Assembly (NCBI GenBank): GCA_018065305.1
Contig: JAGHTO010000057.1
Location: 1-36,765 of the forward strand
DNA from: Candidatus Cacconaster scatequi
Lineage (GTDB): Bacteria > Bacteroidota > Bacteroidia > Bacteroidales > UBA932
DNA length: 36,765 bases
Reading direction: 5' to 3'
Position 1 is the first letter of the stretch. Each line of letters begins with the position of its first letter. The notes under the pieces are model-generated. The model was not told where the DNA came from. It was given only the letters and a program-made list of their open reading frames with translations, and did not search any database. Positions 31,792 to 36,765 of this stretch are shown here, in pieces. A program made the position numbers and the translations under genes.

Positions 31792-32378
31792 CAGGCGTTC
31801 CTCCTATATTTTGCAATCCACTGACGGATTGAGAGTATGCTGTTGCCCAGATACAATGCGCTGACAACGGACATACAGATATTGCCGACGCTCAGGTGGA
31901 GCGCCAGCTGCACGATATTCACAAAAAGCCAGGCCACCCAGCAATCCCATTTCTTCAGGGCGCTGAGAGTCTGGGCGACAAGTATCAGTATGGTCAGACA
32001 GGAATCCTGATACGGATGCGGGTCTGCGGGGAAAAGTCTGTCCAGCAGCATACCCCAGACGGCGGCAACCACAAACACCGTCGCGACGGACACAACCCTG
32101 CCCGCTGCGGAAAGAGTCGTCACCTTCAGTTCTCCGGACTTCTCGGAACTAGCCTCCCCTTCGCGGGGGTGGGTCCAGCGATAGTGACCCACCGCGTTCA
32201 TAACAAGAGAAACGGGCTGGAGCATCAGGGAAGCCAGCAGACTCCTTTCCCAGAAAAGAAGGAACAGGGCTGCCGAATAGAGATATCCCACATAGAAATT
32301 GTATTTGCTTCCCCTCCCCGCGAGGAAGACACATACAAGGCCCAGAGCCGCCGCTATGATATCGAACACATTCATCAT
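31791..32378 (-). CDS. pnuC: PnuC-like nicotinamide riboside transporter inside the suf operon
   Basis: PnuC proteins take up nicotinamide riboside or related vitamins by facilitated diffusion. The 195-residue protein has about seven hydrophobic segments. An N-terminal stretch ([50 protein letters not shown]) leads to the block [63 protein letters not shown], which matches the PnuC pattern (AQxLxxxKxxxxWxxWxxxNxxxxxL). The ATG at 32378 overlaps sufB by 4 nt, and its stop shares a base with sufC. A transporter inside suf is unusual. The substrate could be nicotinamide riboside, thiamine or another vitamin; paralogues exist for several. Confidence 0.85.
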   Translation of the reverse strand: MMNVFDIIAAALGLVCVFLAGRGSKYNFYVGYLYSAALFLLFWERSLLASLMLQPVSLVMNAVGHYRWTHPREGEASSEKSGELKVTTLSAAGRVVSVATVFVVAAVWGMLLDRLFPADPHPYQDSCLTILILVAQTLSALKKWDCWVAWLFVNIVQLALHLSVGNICMSVVSALYLGNSILSIRQWIAKYRRNA

Positions 32379-33814
32379 CCGACACTTCCCTCAAGCGACA
32401 CCTGCAGGAGCTTCTGCGCCTCGACCGCAAACTCCATAGGCAATCTGTTCAACACCTCTTTTGCATATCCGTTCACTATCAGACCCACGGCATCCTCCTC
32501 CGTGATACCCCTCTGACGGCAATAAAACAGCTGGTCCTCGTTGATTTTCGAGGTCGTGGCCTCGTGCTCGACGGATGCGTCCGGATTGGCGCTTTCGATT
32601 ACGGGGAACGTGTGCGCACCGCAGCGGTTCCCGATAAGGAGGGAATCGCACTGGGAGTAGTTTCTCGCCCCGGTTGCGCCGGGAAGAATCTTGACAAGGC
32701 CGCGGTAGCTGTTCTGGCTGCGGCCCGCTGATATTCCCTTGCTGATGATGCGGCTGGAGGTGTTCTTTCCGATATGAATCATCTTCGTCCCGGTGTCTGC
32801 CTGCTGCCGGCCGTTCGTGAGCGCCACGCTGTAGAACTCCGAGACGGAATTGTCCCCCTTAAGAATCGTGCTGGGGTATTTCCAGGTGATGGCACTGCCT
32901 GTCTCCACCTGAGTCCAGTAGAGTCTGCTCCCACGACCGTTGCAGAGACCCCTCTTCGTCACGAAATTGAAGATTCCGCCACGACCTTCCGCATCTCCCG
33001 GATACCAGTTCTGCACTGTCGAATACTTGACCTGTGCATCCGCCTCCACGACTATTTCCACCACCGCCGCGTGCAATTGGTTTTCAGCCCTTTGCGGAGC
33101 CGTGCACCCTTCCAGATAACTGAGGTACGAGCCTTCGTCGGCCACAATCAGAGTCCTTTCGAACTGTCCCGTACCTCGGGCGTTGATTCTGAAATAACTG
33201 GAGAGTTCCATCGGGCACCTGACCCCTTTGGGAATGTAGCAGAAACTGCCGTCACTGAAGACGGCGCTGTTGAGAGCGCTATAGAAATTGTCCGACACGG
33301 GGACTACGGTAGCGAGATATTTCCTGACTAGGTCGGGATAGTTCTTCACAGCCTCGGAGAAGGAGCAGAAGATGATTCCCTTTTCGGCAAGAGCCTCGCT
33401 GAAAGTGGTTTTCACGGATACGCTGTCGAAGACAGCATCCACCGCCGTACCTGCAAGAATGGCCCTTTCGTGCAGGGGAATCCCCAGTTTGTCAAAGGTT
33501 TTCTCTATTTCGGGGTCAATCTCCTTGGGTGCCTCCTCCCTCTTTCTGGGGGCAGCGTAGTATATGATGTCCTGAAAGTCGATGGGAGGAATGTCCAGAT
33601 GAGCCCACTGCGGCAGTTTCATCTTCTGCCAGCGGCGGAATGCGTCGAGCCGGAACTCCAGAAGCCACTGCGGCTCGCCCTTTATCCCGCTGATGGTGCG
33701 GATAATATCCTCATTGAGCCCTTTCGGCACGAAATCCTGCTCAAGCGCAGTCTCGAAGCCGTGCTCGTACTCGGAATTGGTGAATTCCTCTATTATCTTT
33801 CCTCTTTCACTCAT
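32375..33814 (-). CDS. sufB: SufB, Fe-S cluster scaffold
   Basis: SufB is the main scaffold of the SufBCD complex on which Fe-S clusters form. The 479-residue product is of full length. It contains [121 protein letters not shown] and the C-terminal helical domain. The conserved Cys in [14 protein letters not shown] and Glu/His in VEHEA fit the cluster site. The ATG at 33814 was chosen over an upstream TTG because it lies 6 nt after a consensus -7 box. It heads the operon with the pnuC-like gene, sufC and sufD. Confidence 0.97.
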   Translation of the reverse strand: MSERGKIIEEFTNSEYEHGFETALEQDFVPKGLNEDIIRTISGIKGEPQWLLEFRLDAFRRWQKMKLPQWAHLDIPPIDFQDIIYYAAPRKREEAPKEIDPEIEKTFDKLGIPLHERAILAGTAVDAVFDSVSVKTTFSEALAEKGIIFCSFSEAVKNYPDLVRKYLATVVPVSDNFYSALNSAVFSDGSFCYIPKGVRCPMELSSYFRINARGTGQFERTLIVADEGSYLSYLEGCTAPQRAENQLHAAVVEIVVEADAQVKYSTVQNWYPGDAEGRGGIFNFVTKRGLCNGRGSRLYWTQVETGSAITWKYPSTILKGDNSVSEFYSVALTNGRQQADTGTKMIHIGKNTSSRIISKGISAGRSQNSYRGLVKILPGATGARNYSQCDSLLIGNRCGAHTFPVIESANPDASVEHEATTSKINEDQLFYCRQRGITEEDAVGLIVNGYAKEVLNRLPMEFAVEAQKLLQVSLEGSVG

Positions 33815-33820
33815 CGCCCG

Positions 33821-33851
33821 CAAATTTAATAAAAAGATTACGACTCCCGAA
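33821..33851 (-). promoter_or_regulatory. Promoter of the suf operon
   Basis: On the minus strand TTCG (33848-33851), 19 nt, TAAATTTG (33821-33828), then 6 nt to the sufB ATG. The -7 box is perfect and the -33 matches 3 of 4. It overlaps the end of the preceding thioredoxin-like gene and would give a leaderless mRNA. Confidence 0.6.
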
Positions 33852-34557
33852 GAAGATATGCTGCTATGCGCTCCAAAGGGGCATCCTTCAGAATTGTCCT
33901 ATGCTCCCCGTCAAGAAGATAGAAGGTGGGGATGGCTCTGATATTATAAAGAGGCAGACTCCCGTCCTTCGCCTCATCCACCTCGGGAGCGAAGCCGGTT
34001 GTCCACTCCGCAGGGTATGCCGCGCTCTCCTCCAGCCAATCCGTCAAATCGTCATCCGGGTAGATGTTCACCACCTTGAGAACTCCTTCCCTTATCATCT
34101 CCCTGAAAGGGGGTTCTCCGAGAGTCCTTTCCATCTCCTCGCAGGCCCCGCACCCGGGATTGCTGAAACAGAGGAGAATATGGTCAGCCTTCACCTTATG
34201 AAGGGCCGTCTGTCTGCCGTTGCGGAGGGTGAATCGGAAATCGGCGGCAGGCTCTCCAACCCGGTTGAGACTGAAAAGAGGAAGTTCGTACACGGCTGTC
34301 GCCTTCTGCGCCGAATCGGCGTATGGAGAAGATATGATCTCTTCCAGAACAGGAATATATGCCTCTTCATCCCTATAGGGAGAATTGACATCGTGCAGAT
34401 AGTGTTCCCTCTCCGCCATCCACTCCTGAAATTTTTCGGCATCTCCTTTTACCGGAGAGGTGTCCGTGGATTTGACCTCCCCTCTCCCCCTGCACCCCGT
34501 CAGAAGAGAGAAACTCAGCAGCGCCGCCAGCAATATGTGACATTTTGTCACGTCCAT
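33838..34557 (-). CDS. Thioredoxin-like lipoprotein (CGAC active site)
   Basis: The 239-residue product starts with a lipoprotein signal peptide (lipobox LLTGC, Cys22). A linker and helical region follow (about 40-100, [34 protein letters not shown]), then a thioredoxin fold with active site [10 protein letters not shown] (C136 and C139), and cis-Pro in [17 protein letters not shown]. It should lie in the periplasm and act as a thiol-disulfide oxidoreductase. The N-terminal part resembles a Bacteroidetes domain often found before such folds (DUF5106-like), without firm assignment. A longer upstream frame exists, but the internal ATG gives the signal peptide. It ends 24 nt upstream of the sufB start and diverges from groES. 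A possible -7 box TATTTTTG lies at 34597-34604. Confidence 0.87.
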   Translation of the reverse strand: MDVTKCHILLAALLSFSLLTGCRGRGEVKSTDTSPVKGDAEKFQEWMAEREHYLHDVNSPYRDEEAYIPVLEEIISSPYADSAQKATAVYELPLFSLNRVGEPAADFRFTLRNGRQTALHKVKADHILLCFSNPGCGACEEMERTLGEPPFREMIREGVLKVVNIYPDDDLTDWLEESAAYPAEWTTGFAPEVDEAKDGSLPLYNIRAIPTFYLLDGEHRTILKDAPLERIAAYLLRES

Positions 34558-34629
34558 CCGTTGTGGTATCAATTTTGCCAATCTCTTAACCGCAAACAAA
34601 AATACAAAAAACTTCAAAATACTTATATT

Positions 34630-36542
<1,913 letters not shown>

Positions 36543-36565
36543 ACTACTCTCCGTGGATTGCGAAA

Positions 36566-36595
36566 GAGGCGGTGACAGGAAAGTCACCGCCTCTA
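36566..36595 (+). terminator. Intrinsic terminator of groES-groEL
   Basis: A 12-bp perfect stem (36566-36577 with 36584-36595; AGAGGCGGTGAC and its complement), loop AGGAAA, then ATTTATT. It lies 24 nt after the groEL stop. The remaining 36600-36765 contains no gene I can support. Confidence 0.85.
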
Positions 36596-36765
36596 TTTAT
36601 TAAATTGGCTCCATACAGACGGATGGTTGACATTGCATCAAGGACAGACTCAGCCGCAGACAGCAGTTATTTGCGCAGCAAATGACGCAGATGGCGAGAA
36701 TGGACGCTGTCCGGTCGCAAGTCAACCCCGCGCGCTAAATGCCGGCCTAACTTTTGTCTCACGAT

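Noticed and set aside
34558-34629. CIRCE heat-shock operator before groES
   Set aside because: No TTAGCACTC/GAGTGCTAA inverted repeat is present.
36600-36765. Start of another gene at the right edge
   Set aside because: Only very short frames without start context or motif are visible; nothing can be supported.

Overview
The window looks like a chromosomal segment of a member of the Bacteroidetes, most likely order Bacteroidales. Three things support this. First, many genes are preceded by the Bacteroidetes-type promoter (TTTG, about 19 nt, TAnnTTTG) and few by a Shine-Dalgarno sequence. Second, there are many lipoprotein signals followed by glycan-degrading enzymes. Third, the gene content (CotH kinase, GH125, GH29, PspC/PadR modules, a GGM-tailed GroEL) is typical of the group. 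I cannot name the genus. No phage, insertion sequence or CRISPR array is visible.

Layout. 1-2983: a minus-strand operon of a sigma-54-type activator, an LptE-like lipoprotein, a small TPR-like protein, SecG, and the start of ribosomal protein L3. 3001-3166: tRNA-Leu(CAA) with its own promoter and a terminator. 3205-3773: a DUF4160/DUF2442 pair that resembles a toxin-antitoxin module. 3774-4334: a non-coding, repeat-rich stretch with a 177-bp element bounded by 14-bp inverted repeats. 4335-13269: a carbohydrate block. It has a cytoplasmic GH31 glucosidase and a CotH lipoprotein on plus, a convergent operon of LOG-family protein, MFS sugar transporter and GH13 amylase lipoprotein on minus, and a divergent GH29 fucosidase. 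13340-16552: a TPR/OmpA-like lipoprotein and a GH125 mannosidase. 16611-20473: a compact aroB, aroD-aroA fusion, aroC operon. 20463-27991: an eight-gene minus-strand operon of PspC, PadR, PspC, an ABC ATPase, two MacB-like permeases, a MacA-like adaptor and a TolC-like channel. 28114-30153: a PepSY-like protein, D-aminoacyl-tRNA deacylase, and a fusion of free-methionine-R-sulfoxide reductase with MsrA. 30342-33814: sufB, pnuC-like gene, sufC, short sufD. 33838-36542: a thioredoxin-like lipoprotein diverging from groES-groEL.

How the genes work together. The GH13 amylase (probably in the periplasm or at the outer membrane), the MFS transporter (inner membrane) and the GH31 glucosidase (cytoplasm) form a plausible route for using alpha-glucans without SusC/SusD in view. 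The GH31 gene and the LOG-MFS-amylase operon carry nearly identical promoters: the palindrome TTGCGCAA lies one base upstream of the -33 box, and the -7 box lies 5-6 nt from the start codon. This suggests co-regulation and leaderless transcripts. The shikimate genes encode dehydroquinate synthase, dehydroquinase, EPSP synthase and chorismate synthase in three tightly overlapping reading frames.

The most noteworthy items are the AroD-AroA fusion with a divergent short AroC, the fRMsr-MsrA fusion, the pnuC-like gene inside the suf operon with a half-length SufD, the shared operator-promoter module, and the structured repeat element before the GH31 gene.
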